Source: Nocardioides luteus
Lineage (GTDB): Bacteria; Actinomycetota; Actinomycetes; Propionibacteriales; Nocardioidaceae
Length of the DNA: 64,000 nucleotides
Assembly (NCBI RefSeq): GCF_015752315.1
Contig: NZ_JADOVJ010000001.1
Span: forward strand, 496,001 to 560,000
Direction of reading: 5' to 3'
This document shows, piece by piece, positions 41,610 through 51,683 of the stretch. Position numbers and translations under genes: made by a program. The notes under the pieces are model-generated. The model worked only from the letters and a program-made list of their open reading frames with translations, was not told where the DNA came from and did not search any database. Within the stretch, counting starts at the first letter, position 1. Each line of letters starts with the position of its first letter.

Positions 41610-42803
41610 TCAGGCGAGGTCGAGGTAGCCGGCCTCGCGCAGGCCGGCGATGACGTCCTCCAGGGCCTCGTCGATCGAGCGGCCGGTGGTGTCGACACGT
41701 ACGTCGGCGTCGGCCGGCTCCTCGTAGGGAGAAGAGATCCCGGTGAACTCCGGGATCTCGCCGCGTCGGGCCTTGGCGTAGAGGCCCTTGCGGTCGCGCC
41801 GCTCGCACTCCTCCAGCGGCGTGGCCACGTGCACCAGGAAGAAGGCGCCGCCGGCGTCGGCGACGAAGCCGCGTACGTCCTGGCGGGTCGAGTCGAAGGG
41901 CGCGATCGGGGAGCAGACCGCGAGCCCGCCGTGGCGGGAGATCTCGGCGGCCACCCAGCCGATCCGGCGGATGTTGGTCTCCCGGTCCTCCTTGGAGAAG
42001 GTCAGCCCGGCGGAGAGGTTGCGGCGCACGACGTCGCCGTCGAGGGAGGTGACCGTGCGGGCGCCCTGCTCGAGGATCCGATCCATCAGCGCACGGGCGA
42101 GGGTGGACTTGCCGGAGCCGGACAGGCCGGTGAAGAAGATGACCAGGCCCTGGTCCTCGGGAGCGGGCTGGTCGGCGTCGATGACCGCGGCGATGGCGTC
42201 GGGGTAGTCGTCGGACGCCGGAGAAGCGAGCGCGTGCACCCCGTCCCCACCCGCGTACGCAGCCACGACCGCCACGCCGAGGGCATGGTCGGCCTCGGGG
42301 TCGTCGTGAGCAGCCAGCGGCACCGCGACGACGGCAGCGTCGGGCAGGGTCTCCGCGGCCAGCAGCGACGCGCGCAGCAGCGCGACGGGGGAGAGCGCGG
42401 GGGTGCCGTGCCCGACGAGGGCGAGCAGCAGCACCGGCCCGAGCTCCGCGAGCTCGGCGATCTCGGCGGTGGTCAGTGCGTCGGTGACCGGGACGACCGT
42501 CCGCCCGGCGTACGCCTCCCGGGTCTGCTCAGGGGTGAGGTAGAGCCGCCGGAACGGGCCGTAGGCGGGGGAGGAGAGGCCGGTGACCTCGCCGGCGGGC
42601 CAGGTCACGCGTGCCAGCGGGAGACCCTCGGGGTCGACGATCTCGACGGAGCCGTCCTCGGCAGCGGCCGACGCGACCGCGGACGGCAGGGCGAGGGTCA
42701 GCGGGGACCCGGGGGCGTTCAGCGGACCCGGGAGGGCGCCGGAGACGATCAGCTCGATGTCGTCGAGCTCGCGCGGGGACGGGGAGAACTGCGGCACTGG
42801 CAC
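41610..42803 (-). CDS. cysC: adenylylsulfate kinase with degenerate ATP-sulfurylase-like N-terminal domain
   Basis: A 397-residue protein. Residues about 218-397 are a complete APS kinase: P-loop GLSGSGKST (226-234), SLDGDVVRRNL, DRETNIRRIGWVA, and the end GLYAKARRGEIPEFTGISSPYE. It phosphorylates APS to PAPS. The first 210 residues resemble the PUA-like and catalytic parts of homomeric ATP sulfurylase but lack its QxRN and HxxH motifs, so this part is probably regulatory. The GTG lies 6 nt after TAAGGT. It follows cysN across a repeat element, so it may have its own promoter. Confidence 0.88.
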   Translation of the reverse strand: MPVPQFSPSPRELDDIELIVSGALPGPLNAPGSPLTLALPSAVASAAAEDGSVEIVDPEGLPLARVTWPAGEVTGLSSPAYGPFRRLYLTPEQTREAYAGRTVVPVTDALTTAEIAELAELGPVLLLALVGHGTPALSPVALLRASLLAAETLPDAAVVAVPLAAHDDPEADHALGVAVVAAYAGGDGVHALASPASDDYPDAIAAVIDADQPAPEDQGLVIFFTGLSGSGKSTLARALMDRILEQGARTVTSLDGDVVRRNLSAGLTFSKEDRETNIRRIGWVAAEISRHGGLAVCSPIAPFDSTRQDVRGFVADAGGAFFLVHVATPLEECERRDRKGLYAKARRGEIPEFTGISSPYEEPADADVRVDTTGRSIDEALEDVIAGLREAGYLDLA

Positions 42804-42815
42804 GGGGCAACCTTA
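42804..42815 (-). promoter_or_regulatory. leaderless promoter -10 of cysC
   Basis: On the minus strand TAAGGT is followed by 6 nt and the GTG at 42803. Confidence 0.5.
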
Positions 42816-42826
42816 TGGGGCTCACC

Positions 42827-42897
42827 ACGAGTCGGCGCGTTCGCACCTTGCTTTCTCGCTTCGCTCGAAAGACGGCGATGCAAACGCGCCGACTCGT
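42827..42897. repeat. dispersed palindromic repeat, locus 3 (two facing units)
   Basis: ACGAGTCGGCGCGTTCGCACC (first 20 nt from 42827) faces its inverse ending at 42897 across CTTTC-TCGCTTCGCTC-GAAAG (42851-42871). The inner stretch shares CTCGCTTCGCT with locus 1. Located between cysN and cysC. Confidence 0.8.
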
Positions 42898-42914
42898 GTC
42901 TCGCTGAACGCTCG

Positions 42915-44165
42915 CTAGTCGTTGATCATGCCCGCGCCGACGGTGACGCCGGTCGCCTCGTCGATGAGGATGAAGGAGCCGGTGGTGCGGTTCTTCGAGT
43001 AGGGGTCGCACAGCAGCGGCTTGGTGGTGCGCAGCTGGACGCGGCCGATCTCGTTGAGGCCGAGCTCCTTGGTCTCCAGGTCACGGTGCAGCGAGTTGAC
43101 GTCGAGGCGGTACTGGATGTCCTTGACCAGCGCACGCGCCGAGTTGGAGGTGTGCTTGATGGCCAGCTTCTGCCGCGGACGCAGCGGAGCGGTGGTCATC
43201 CAGCAGATCATCGCGTCGATGTCCTGGCTCGGCTCCGGGGCGTTCTTGACCCGCGAGATCATGTCGCCACGGCTCACGTCGACGTCGTCCTCGAGGCGGA
43301 CCGTCACCGACATCGGCGGGAACGCCTCGGGGATCTCCTGGTCGAACAGGTCGATCCCGGCGATCTTCGACGTCATGCCCGAGGGAAGCACCATGACCTC
43401 GTCGCCCGGCTTGAGCACGCCACCGGCGACCTGGCCCGCGTAGCCGCGGTAGTCGTGGTGGTCGTCGGACTTCGGCCGGATGACGTACTGCACCGGGAGG
43501 CGTACGTCGACCAGGTCGCGGTCGGAGGCGACGTGGACGTGCTCGAGGTGGTGCATGAGCGTGGGCCCGGAGTACCACGACATGTTCTCGGAGCGCTGCA
43601 CCACGTTGTCACCCTGGAGCGCCGAGATCGGGATGACCTCGAGGTCGGGGATGTTGAGCTTGGTCGCGAACGCGGTGAACTCGGCGGAGATCTTCTTGTA
43701 GACCTCCTCGGAGTAGTCCACGAGGTCCATCTTGTTGATGCACAGGACCAGGTGGGGCACGCGCAGCAGCGAGAGCAGCACCGCGTGGCGGCGCGACTGC
43801 TCGGTGAGGCCGTGACGGGCGTCGACCAGCACCAGGCCGAGGTCGGCGGTGGAGGCACCGGTGACCATGTTGCGCGTGTACTGCACGTGGCCGGGGGTGT
43901 CGGCGATGATGAACTTGCGGTTGGGCGTCGCGAAGTAGCGGTAGGCCACGTCGATGGTGATGCCCTGCTCGCGCTCGGAGCGCAGCCCGTCGGTCAGCAG
44001 CGAGAGGTCCACGTAGCCGTGGCCCTTGTCCTGCGAGGTCTTCTCGACCGATTCCAGCTGGTCGGTGAAGATCGACTTCGAGTCGAACAGCAGCCGCCCG
44101 ATGAGGGTGGACTTGCCGTCGTCGACCGAGCCGGCGGTGGCGAACCGCAGGAGGTCCATGGCCAT
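42915..44165 (-). CDS. cysN: sulfate adenylyltransferase subunit 1, GTPase
   Basis: A 416-residue EF-Tu-like GTPase: G1 TAGSVDDGKSTL near residue 10, G3 DTPGH, G4 NKMD (CINKMDLVDYS) are all clear, followed by beta-barrel domains ending in LIDEATGVTVGAGMIND. It drives formation of APS from sulfate and ATP with CysD. Its ATG shares a base with the cysD stop (TGATG), so the subunits are co-translated. Unlike the CysNC fusions of some relatives, the kinase is a separate gene here. Confidence 0.96.
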   Translation of the reverse strand: MAMDLLRFATAGSVDDGKSTLIGRLLFDSKSIFTDQLESVEKTSQDKGHGYVDLSLLTDGLRSEREQGITIDVAYRYFATPNRKFIIADTPGHVQYTRNMVTGASTADLGLVLVDARHGLTEQSRRHAVLLSLLRVPHLVLCINKMDLVDYSEEVYKKISAEFTAFATKLNIPDLEVIPISALQGDNVVQRSENMSWYSGPTLMHHLEHVHVASDRDLVDVRLPVQYVIRPKSDDHHDYRGYAGQVAGGVLKPGDEVMVLPSGMTSKIAGIDLFDQEIPEAFPPMSVTVRLEDDVDVSRGDMISRVKNAPEPSQDIDAMICWMTTAPLRPRQKLAIKHTSNSARALVKDIQYRLDVNSLHRDLETKELGLNEIGRVQLRTTKPLLCDPYSKNRTTGSFILIDEATGVTVGAGMIND

Positions 44166-45079
44166 CAGAAGTAACCTTCCTTCTTGCGGTCCTCCATGGC
44201 GGCCTCGGAGAACCGGTCGTCACCGCGGGTCGCACCACGCTCGGTGACCCGGGCGGCGGCGACCTCCTCGATGATCTCGGGGATGGTGGAGGCGGTCGAC
44301 TCGACGCAGCCGGTCAGGGTCATGTCGCCGCAGGTGCGGTAGCGGACGGTGCGCTCGGTGACGACCTCGCCCTCCCGGAGCGGGTTGAGCGGGGTCTCGG
44401 TGAGCAGCATGCCGTCGCGCTCGAAGACCCGGCGCTGGTGGGCGAAGTAGACCGACGGGATCTCGATGCCCTCGCGGCCGATGTAGTCCCAGATGTCCAG
44501 CTCGGTCCAGTTGGAGATCGGGAAGACCCGCATGTGCTCGCCCTCGTGGAGGCGGCCGTTGTAGAGCGACCAGAGCTCGGGGCGCTGGTTCTTCGGGTCC
44601 CACTGGCCGAACTCGTCGCGGTGGGAGTAGACGCGCTCCTTGGCGCGGGCCTTCTCCTCGTCGCGGCGACCGCCACCGAAGGCGGCGGTGAAGCCGTTCT
44701 CCTCGATCGCGTTCAGCAGCGTGGGGGTCTGCAGGCGGTTGCGCGAGGTCTTGCCGTCGTCGACGACGATGCCGCGCGCGATGGCGTCATCGATGCTCGC
44801 TATCACCAGGCGTACGCCCAGGCGGCTGACCCAGCGGTCACGGGTCTCGGCGACCTCGGGGAAGTCGAGGCCGTTGTCGATCTGGAGGACCGGGAACGGG
44901 ATCTTGGCAGGGAAGAAAGCCTTCTCCGCAAGTCGCAGCATCACGATGCTGTCCTTGCCGCCCGAGAACATCAGGACAGGCTTCTCGAACTCTGCCGCGG
45001 CCTCGCGGAAGATGTGGATCGACTCGGCTTCCAGCTGGTCGAGCTGGCTGAGCCGGTAGTCGGCGTGTGTTGCAGTCAT
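44165..45079 (-). CDS. cysD: sulfate adenylyltransferase subunit 2
   Basis: A 304-residue member of the PP-loop pyrophosphatase family: SGGKDSIVMLRLA holds the PP-loop, with GGRRDEEKARAKERVYSHRDEFGQWDPK and RYRTCGDMTLTGCV also typical of CysD. It forms APS with CysN. First gene of cysDN; the leader is about 35 nt with AGAGG. A possible -10 (TAGCAT) lies at about 45119-45124 on the minus strand. No cysH is in the window. Confidence 0.96.
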   Translation of the reverse strand: MTATHADYRLSQLDQLEAESIHIFREAAAEFEKPVLMFSGGKDSIVMLRLAEKAFFPAKIPFPVLQIDNGLDFPEVAETRDRWVSRLGVRLVIASIDDAIARGIVVDDGKTSRNRLQTPTLLNAIEENGFTAAFGGGRRDEEKARAKERVYSHRDEFGQWDPKNQRPELWSLYNGRLHEGEHMRVFPISNWTELDIWDYIGREGIEIPSVYFAHQRRVFERDGMLLTETPLNPLREGEVVTERTVRYRTCGDMTLTGCVESTASTIPEIIEEVAAARVTERGATRGDDRFSEAAMEDRKKEGYF

Positions 45080-45234
45080 TACGGAACCAGAGGACCTCTC
45101 CGTCAGGTTGAGGCGCCCATGCTAGTGGCGGCTTCCACGGCACGGCGAAATGTCCCATCCCCGCGTGGGCTGGAATCCGAGTGTACGCAGCAGCGGGTGT
45201 CCACCAGGGGACACCACCCGCACGGTGAGATGCG

Positions 45235-46086
45235 TCAGCGCCGCGGCGCCACCGCGACCCGGTCCCCGGCCAGCAGGAAGGCGACCCGGTCGATGTCGTC
45301 GACCGGCTCCTGGCTCAGCCCGAGACGGAGGAACAGCTCGCGTACGCCGCCGGGGTCCGGGTCCTCGTCCGGTCGGAGCCCCAGCGCCTGCCGGAGCGTC
45401 TCGGCATGGATGCGCCGGCCGCCGAGGCGGTCCCAGCGCTCCGCGACGAGCGCGGGCTGTGCGCCGAAGCTGACCAGCTCGGTGCGGGTGGCGGGGATCC
45501 CGGCCGAGCGGGCCCGGGCCAGGTTCTCGATCAGCCCCGTGGCCTCCTCGGGCGTCGTCGGGCGCAGGATGTGCGTCGAGGGATGCTCGTACGTCGGCCA
45601 GAACCACTTCCCCGAGGCCCGTCGCAGCGCGAACTTCCCCTGGTGACCACCGAGGGAGAACCGTGGCCGGGCCCGCTGGTCGAGCCACGAGGTGGGCTGG
45701 TTGCGCAGCGCCGCGAGCCGGGTCGCGATCTCGGGCAGCGGCGCCTCGACGGGATGCGGCGCCCGGCGCCAGGGCAGGTCCGGGTCGGCCGAGAGGGAGA
45801 CCGCGCCCGCGAGGTCGTCGCCGTAGGAGGCGAGCAGCGTCATCGGCTCGGTGTCCGGCAGCCCTCGCTCGCGCGCCCATCGGCGGCGTACGTCCTCGTG
45901 GGCCGGGAGCAGGTTGTCGAGCCAGGCGCGGGCGGCTCCCGGCGACAGGGCCGGGCCGGTGCGCGGGAGGGAGAGCGAGATGGGCGTCGGGCCGGCGGAC
46001 TCGGCGTAGGTGAAGTCGATCTGCTCGCCGGTCTGGCGGAAGGTGCCGATCCGGCGGCGGCCGGCGAAGGCGTACAGCTCTCGCAT
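45235..46086 (-). CDS. HipA-like protein truncated before the catalytic loop
   Basis: A 283-residue protein. It has the HipA N-terminal domain (LYAFAGRRRIGTF, DNLLPAHEDVRRRWA) and the start of the kinase (RPRFSLGGHQGKFAL, STHILRPT, LVAERWDRLGGRRIHAETLRQALGL). It stops at DDIDRVAFLLAGDRVAVAPRR, exactly where the N-x-D-x-H-x-K-N catalytic loop should start. The normal last 100 residues or more, with the catalytic and metal-binding Asp, are absent and not found in another frame nearby. It overlaps hipB by ATGA. Probably inactive as a kinase, or it binds HipB without activity. Confidence 0.82.
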   Translation of the reverse strand: MRELYAFAGRRRIGTFRQTGEQIDFTYAESAGPTPISLSLPRTGPALSPGAARAWLDNLLPAHEDVRRRWARERGLPDTEPMTLLASYGDDLAGAVSLSADPDLPWRRAPHPVEAPLPEIATRLAALRNQPTSWLDQRARPRFSLGGHQGKFALRRASGKWFWPTYEHPSTHILRPTTPEEATGLIENLARARSAGIPATRTELVSFGAQPALVAERWDRLGGRRIHAETLRQALGLRPDEDPDPGGVRELFLRLGLSQEPVDDIDRVAFLLAGDRVAVAPRR

Positions 46087-46382
46087 CAGGGGTTCACGAG
46101 GCAGTGGGCGAGGACGGCGTCGAGGTCCACGTCCTCCAGCGGCGGGGCGATCGGGGAGAGCTGCGTGGGGGCGAGGTAGACGTCGAGGACCTCCAGCAGC
46201 GCGAGGGCCTTGCCGAGCTCGGCGCGCGGGTGGCCGGACTCGACGTCGACCACGAACCGCCGGCCGACGCCGGCGCGGTGGGCCAGGTCTCCCTGGGTGA
46301 GGCCCGCGCGGCGCCGGGCTGCGCGCACGGCCGACCCGAAGGCGGCCGGTGAGGTCAGGTACGGCGACGGCACGGTGAACAC
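46086..46382 (-). CDS. HipB-like XRE antitoxin
   Basis: A 98-residue protein with one helix-turn-helix (FGSAVRAARRRAGLTQGDLAHRAGVGRRFVVDVESGHPRAELGKALALLEVL). It matches HipB in size and position, directly upstream of and overlapping the hipA-like gene. The GTG at 46373 is an alternative start, 9 nt after TAAAGT. A perfect 20-bp palindrome just upstream is the likely autoregulatory site. Confidence 0.85.
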   Translation of the reverse strand: MFTVPSPYLTSPAAFGSAVRAARRRAGLTQGDLAHRAGVGRRFVVDVESGHPRAELGKALALLEVLDVYLAPTQLSPIAPPLEDVDLDAVLAHCLVNP

Positions 46383-46390
46383 TTTAGACG

Positions 46391-46410
46391 ATGTTCCCGT
46401 ACGGGAACAT
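46391..46410. promoter_or_regulatory. perfect 20-bp palindrome, HipB operator
   Basis: ATGTTCCCGT followed by its exact inverse ACGGGAACAT. It lies immediately upstream of the hipB -10-like TAAAGT (46383-46388) and 53 bp before the divergent ugd gene. Confidence 0.8.
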
Positions 46411-46450
46411 GGATGGCGAAACCAGCTGTGGCCCGCCTCGAACCGATGCT

Positions 46451-46462
46451 TACAGTCCGAAC
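46451..46462 (+). promoter_or_regulatory. leaderless promoter -10 of ugd
   Basis: TACAGT is followed by 6 nt and the ATG at 46463, with no ribosome binding site. Confidence 0.55.
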
Positions 46463-47629
46463 ATGAAGATCACCGTTGTCGGCGTGGGCTACGTCGGGAT
46501 GTCGCTCGCCGTTCTGCTCGCGCAGAAGCACGAGGTCGTCGTCCTGGACATCTCCCAGGAGCGGGTCGACCTGGTCAACGCGGCCAGGACGCCGATCGAG
46601 GACGCCGAGATCACCAGCTTCCTGGCCACCAAGGAGCTCAGCCTGCGCGCGACCCTCGACAAGGAGGACGCCTACGCGGACGCCGCCTACGTCATCGTCG
46701 CCACCCCGACGAACTACGACGAGGCCACGAACTACTTCGACACCTCCAGCGTCGACGGCGTGATCGCCGACGCGGTGACCTACGCGCCCGAGGCGGCGAT
46801 CGTGGTGAAGTCGACCATCCCGGTCGGCTACATCGCGGCCAAGCGCGAGCAGCACCCCGAGGCGACCCTCTTCTTCAGTCCCGAGTTCCTCCGCGAGGGC
46901 AAGGCGCTCCACGACAACCTGCACCCCTCCCGCATCGTCGTCGGCGACGACTCCGCGGCCGCGAAGGGCTTCGCCGAGCTGCTGCTCGAGGGCTCGCTCG
47001 AGCCCGACGTACCGGTGCTGATGACCGGCGCCACCGAGGCCGAGGCGATCAAGCTCTTCGCCAACACCTACCTGGCGCTGCGGGTCGCCTACTTCAACGA
47101 GCTCGACACCTACGCCGCCACCCACGGCCTCAACACGACCCAGATCATCGAGGGCGTCGGCCTGGACCCGCGGATCGGCTCGCACTACAACAACCCGAGC
47201 TTCGGCTACGGCGGCTACTGCCTGCCGAAGGACACCAAGCAGCTGCAGGCCAACTACCAGGACGTCCCGCAGAACCTCATCTCGGCGATCGTCGAGGCCA
47301 ACACCACCCGCAAGGACTTCGTCGCGACCGACATCCTGCGCCGTGAGCCCCAGGTCGTCGGCGTCTACCGGCTGATCATGAAGTCCGGCTCGGACAACTT
47401 CCGCGAGTCCTCGATCCAGGGTGTGATGAAGCGGATCAAGGCCAAGGGCGTCGAGGTGGTCATCTACGAGCCCGAGCTCGACGAGCCGGAGTTCTTCCAC
47501 TCCGAGATCATCAAGGACCTCGACGAGTTCAAGCAGCGCGCCGACGTGATCATCGCCAACCGGCGCACCGACGTGCTCGCCGACGTCGCCGACAAGGTCT
47601 ACACGCGCGACATCTACGGGCGCGACTGA
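46463..47629 (+). CDS. ugd: UDP-glucose 6-dehydrogenase
   Basis: A 388-residue nucleotide-sugar dehydrogenase, the same length as E. coli Ugd. NAD-binding [13 protein letters not shown] is at the N-terminus; [35 protein letters not shown] and the catalytic Cys253 in [11 protein letters not shown] follow. It oxidises UDP-glucose to UDP-glucuronate for surface polysaccharide. The ATG follows a -10-like TACAGT by 6 nt. First of a run of sugar-nucleotide genes. Confidence 0.95.
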   Translation: MKITVVGVGYVGMSLAVLLAQKHEVVVLDISQERVDLVNAARTPIEDAEITSFLATKELSLRATLDKEDAYADAAYVIVATPTNYDEATNYFDTSSVDGVIADAVTYAPEAAIVVKSTIPVGYIAAKREQHPEATLFFSPEFLREGKALHDNLHPSRIVVGDDSAAAKGFAELLLEGSLEPDVPVLMTGATEAEAIKLFANTYLALRVAYFNELDTYAATHGLNTTQIIEGVGLDPRIGSHYNNPSFGYGGYCLPKDTKQLQANYQDVPQNLISAIVEANTTRKDFVATDILRREPQVVGVYRLIMKSGSDNFRESSIQGVMKRIKAKGVEVVIYEPELDEPEFFHSEIIKDLDEFKQRADVIIANRRTDVLADVADKVYTRDIYGRD

Positions 47630-47770
47630 GCCGCTCCGGCGGCGGAGAACTGCTCCCGTGGGCGACCTGCGGGTAACGGACCGGTGAACATCGGCTCGCA
47701 ATGAACCGTGCGCGAATGCGTACAGTTATGGTCGCGTCTTCTGCTCAGTGTCTAGGAATGAGGCAACATC

Positions 47771-48142
47771 ATGGCTGGTGACTCCGAGACCCGCCCCTGG
47801 GGTTCGTGGCATGTCATCGACATCGGTCCGGGTTACAAGGTGAAGCGGATCGAGGTGCTGCCCAACAGCCGCCTCTCCTACCAGACCCACACCCACCGCT
47901 CCGAGCACTGGGTGGTCATCTACGGCAAGGCGACCTGCATCATCGACGGCGTGACCACCATCGCCGGCCCCGGTGAGTCCGTCGACGTCGGCGTCGGCCA
48001 GGCCCACCGCATCTGCAACGAGACCGACGAGCCCCTCTCGATCATCGAGGTCCAGCGCGGTGGCTACACCGGCGAGGACGACATCGTCCGGCTCGAGGAC
48101 GACTTCGGCCGGGCCGAGGCGGAGAAGACCGCGACGGCCTGA
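47771..48142 (+). CDS. cupin, mannose-6-phosphate isomerase type II C-terminal-like
   Basis: A 123-residue single cupin. The metal site can be seen in YQTHTHRSEHWVVIYGKA and GVGQAHRICNETDEPLSIIEVQRGGYTGEDDIVR, which matches the cupin end of mannose-1-phosphate guanylyltransferase/mannose-6-phosphate isomerase proteins. As a stand-alone domain it may isomerise mannose-6-phosphate. GGAAT precedes the ATG weakly. It lies between ugd and a strong terminator. Confidence 0.85.
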   Translation: MAGDSETRPWGSWHVIDIGPGYKVKRIEVLPNSRLSYQTHTHRSEHWVVIYGKATCIIDGVTTIAGPGESVDVGVGQAHRICNETDEPLSIIEVQRGGYTGEDDIVRLEDDFGRAEAEKTATA

Positions 48143-48149
48143 GACCACG

Positions 48150-48192
48150 AAAGACGTACGCGGCGGGGCAGTGCCCCGCCGCGTACGTCTTT
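48150..48192. terminator. very strong bidirectional terminator
   Basis: A perfect 20-bp stem (48150-48169 with 48173-48192) with a 3-nt loop and AAA/TTTT flanks, between the convergent cupin and rmlA genes. Confidence 0.92.
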
Positions 48193-48207
48193 TATCTGAG
48201 GCGGAGG

Positions 48208-49080
48208 TCAGGCCAGCAGACCGAGCAGGTACTTCCCGTAGCCGCTCTTCAGCAGCGGCTGGGCGAGCTCGGAGAGCTCCTCGTCGGAGAGCCAGCCCTG
48301 GCGCCAGGCGACCTCTTCGGGAGCGCCGATCTTGGTGCCCTGGCGGTGCTCGATGGCGCGGATGAAGTTGGCGGCCTCGTTGAGGTCCTCGAGGGTGCCG
48401 GTGTCGAGCCAGGCGGTGCCGCGGGGCAGCACCTCGACCGAGAGGGTGCCGGCCTCCAGGTAGATCCGGTTGAGGTCGGTGATCTCGAGCTCGCCGCGCG
48501 CGGACGGCCGCAGGTTGCGGGCGTGCTCGACGACCGAGTTGTCGTAGAAGTAGAGGCCGGGGACGGCGTACGGGCTCTTCGGCTTCTCGGGCTTCTCCTC
48601 GAGCGAGACCGCCTTGAAGGACTCGTCGAACTCGACGACGCCGTAGGCCCGCGGGTCGGCGACGCGGTAGCCGAAGACGGCGCCGCCGTGGATGGTCTTG
48701 AAGCGGGCCAGCTGGGTGCCGAGGCCGGGGCCGTAGAAGATGTTGTCGCCCAGGACGAGGCCGACGCCGTCCTCGGACTCGTCGAGGAAGCCGACGTCGG
48801 CGCCGATCGTGAACGCCTGGGCGAGGCCGTCGGGGGAGGGCTGCTCGGCGTAGCTGATGTTGACGCCGAGGTGGCTGCCGTCACCCAGGAGCCGGTGGAA
48901 GCCGGAGGCCTCGTGAGGCGTCGTGATCACCAGGATGTCCCGGATCCCGGCCAGCATCAGCGTGGTCAGCGGGTAGTAGATCATCGGCTTGTCATAGATC
49001 GGCATCAGCTGCTTGCTGATCGCAAGAGTGATCGGGTGCAGACGTGAGCCGGTGCCTCCGGCAAGGATGATGCCCTTCAT
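48208..49080 (-). CDS. rmlA: glucose-1-phosphate thymidylyltransferase
   Basis: A 290-residue nucleotidyltransferase. The signature [31 protein letters not shown] is at the N-terminus; [21 protein letters not shown] and [15 protein letters not shown] follow. It makes dTDP-glucose, first step of dTDP-rhamnose. The ATG at 49080 is the conventional start; a GTG at 49086 is possible. It is divergent from rmlB; the first reading frame ends against the strong terminator. Confidence 0.96.
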   Translation of the reverse strand: MKGIILAGGTGSRLHPITLAISKQLMPIYDKPMIYYPLTTLMLAGIRDILVITTPHEASGFHRLLGDGSHLGVNISYAEQPSPDGLAQAFTIGADVGFLDESEDGVGLVLGDNIFYGPGLGTQLARFKTIHGGAVFGYRVADPRAYGVVEFDESFKAVSLEEKPEKPKSPYAVPGLYFYDNSVVEHARNLRPSARGELEITDLNRIYLEAGTLSVEVLPRGTAWLDTGTLEDLNEAANFIRAIEHRQGTKIGAPEEVAWRQGWLSDEELSELAQPLLKSGYGKYLLGLLA

Positions 49081-49090
49081 GGTCACTTGA

Positions 49091-50173
<1,083 letters not shown>

Positions 50174-51562
50174 ATGTCCGACCTCGCCGTTGAGCAGACG
50201 CCGATCCCGGGTCTGCTGGTCGTCCATCTGCCCGTGCACGGAGACGCCCGCGGCTGGTTCAAGGAGAACTGGCAGCGCGAGAAGATGATCGCGCTCGGGC
50301 TGCCCGACTTCGGGCCGGTGCAGAACAACATGTCGTTCAACGCCTCCCGCGGTGCGACCCGTGGCATCCACACCGAGCCGTGGGACAAGTTCGTCTCGGT
50401 GGCGTGCGGTCGGGTCTTCGCGGCGTGGGTCGACATGCGCGAGGGTTCGTCGTTCGGGACGACCTTCTCGGTCGAGATCGGTCCGGAGACCGCGGTCTTC
50501 GTGCCGCGTGGGGTCGGCAACTCCTATCAGGCGCTGGAGGACCGCACCGTCTACTCCTACCTGGTCAACGACCACTGGCGTCCGGGGCACGCCTACCCGG
50601 CGCTCCATCTGGGGGACGAGACGGCGGCGATCCGGTGGCCGATCCCGCTGGACTCCGACGAAGCCGAGATCTCCGAGAAGGACCGGGCCAACCCGCGTCT
50701 GGCCGAGATCACCCCGATGAAGCCGAAGAAGACACTCGTCATCGGGGCCAACGGCCAGCTCGGCCGCGCGTTGACCGCGGTCTTCCCGGAGGCCGACGCG
50801 GTCGACCTCGACGAGCTGGACATCTCCGACGAAAAGGCGGTCGCGGCCTGGCCGTGGGCCGACTACCAGCTCATCCTCAACGCCGCCGCCTACACCGCCG
50901 TCGACGTCGCCGAGACCCCCGACGGCCGGCGCACCGCCTGGGCGGCCAACGCGACCGCTCCGGCGCTGCTCGCCCGGGTCGCGACCGAGCACCGGCTGAC
51001 CCTGGTCCACTACTCGACCGAGTACGTCTTCGACGGCACCGCCACCGAGCACACCGAGGACGAGCCCGTCTCGCCGCTCGGCGTCTACGCCCAGTCCAAG
51101 GCGGCCGGCGACATCGCCGTCGCCGGCACCCCGCGCCACTACATCCTGCGTACCTCCTGGGTCGTCGGCGACGGCAAGAACTTCGTACGCACCATGGCGG
51201 CTCTCGCCGAGAAGGGCGTCTCGCCCACCGTGGTCGACGACCAGATCGGCCGGCTCACCTTCACCGACACGCTCGCCGCGGCCACCGCTCACCTGCTGCG
51301 GTCCGGGGCTGCGTACGGGGTCTACAACTGCACCAACGCCGGCGAGCCGTGCTCGTGGCGCGACATCGCCGCCGAGGTGTTCTCGCTGTCCGGGCGTGAC
51401 GCGGCCGACGTGGGTGCGACCTCGACCGAGGCCTACTTCGCCGGCAAGGACGGCGTCGCCCCGCGGCCGCTCAACTCGGTGATGTCCCTCGACAAGCTCA
51501 CCGCCACCGGCTTCGAGCCCGAGGACCACCTCGACGCCCTGCGCCGCTACCTGAAGGCCTGA
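50174..51562 (+). CDS. fused RmlC epimerase and RmlD reductase
   Basis: A 462-residue bifunctional protein. Residues 1 to about 185 are a dTDP-4-dehydrorhamnose 3,5-epimerase cupin with the catalytic His66 in GATRGIHTEP, VFVPRGVGNSYQ and DRTVYSYLVNDHW. From about 186 an RmlD reductase follows: VIGANGQLGRAL, NAAAYTAVDVAE, HYSTEYVFDG and VYAQSKAAGD with the Tyr-x-x-x-Lys pair. The fusion performs the last two steps of dTDP-L-rhamnose synthesis. Such fusions occur in actinobacteria. With rmlA and rmlB the pathway is complete in the window. Confidence 0.93.
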   Translation: MSDLAVEQTPIPGLLVVHLPVHGDARGWFKENWQREKMIALGLPDFGPVQNNMSFNASRGATRGIHTEPWDKFVSVACGRVFAAWVDMREGSSFGTTFSVEIGPETAVFVPRGVGNSYQALEDRTVYSYLVNDHWRPGHAYPALHLGDETAAIRWPIPLDSDEAEISEKDRANPRLAEITPMKPKKTLVIGANGQLGRALTAVFPEADAVDLDELDISDEKAVAAWPWADYQLILNAAAYTAVDVAETPDGRRTAWAANATAPALLARVATEHRLTLVHYSTEYVFDGTATEHTEDEPVSPLGVYAQSKAAGDIAVAGTPRHYILRTSWVVGDGKNFVRTMAALAEKGVSPTVVDDQIGRLTFTDTLAAATAHLLRSGAAYGVYNCTNAGEPCSWRDIAAEVFSLSGRDAADVGATSTEAYFAGKDGVAPRPLNSVMSLDKLTATGFEPEDHLDALRRYLKA

Positions 51563-51564
51563 CC

Positions 51565-51680
51565 GCCGACTCGGCGCATCTGTCCCGTCACAACACGCCG
51601 ACTCGGCGCATCTGTCCCGACGTGCGAGGCAGACGCGCCGACTCGATGACGTGTGGTGAGACAGACGCGCCGACTCGGCG
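51565..51680. repeat. dispersed palindromic repeat, locus 4 (four units)
   Basis: Two forward units (51565-51587, 51597-51619) 32 bp apart face two reverse units (51626-51646, 51658-51680), also 32 bp apart. Located between the convergent rmlCD and TSUP genes. Confidence 0.88.
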
Positions 51681-51683
51681 GGG

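Noticed and set aside
45122..45234. Missing C-terminal lobe of the truncated HipA in another frame
   Set aside because: All minus-strand frames in this stretch were read; none shows the catalytic loop or metal-binding motif, so a simple frameshift does not explain the truncation.
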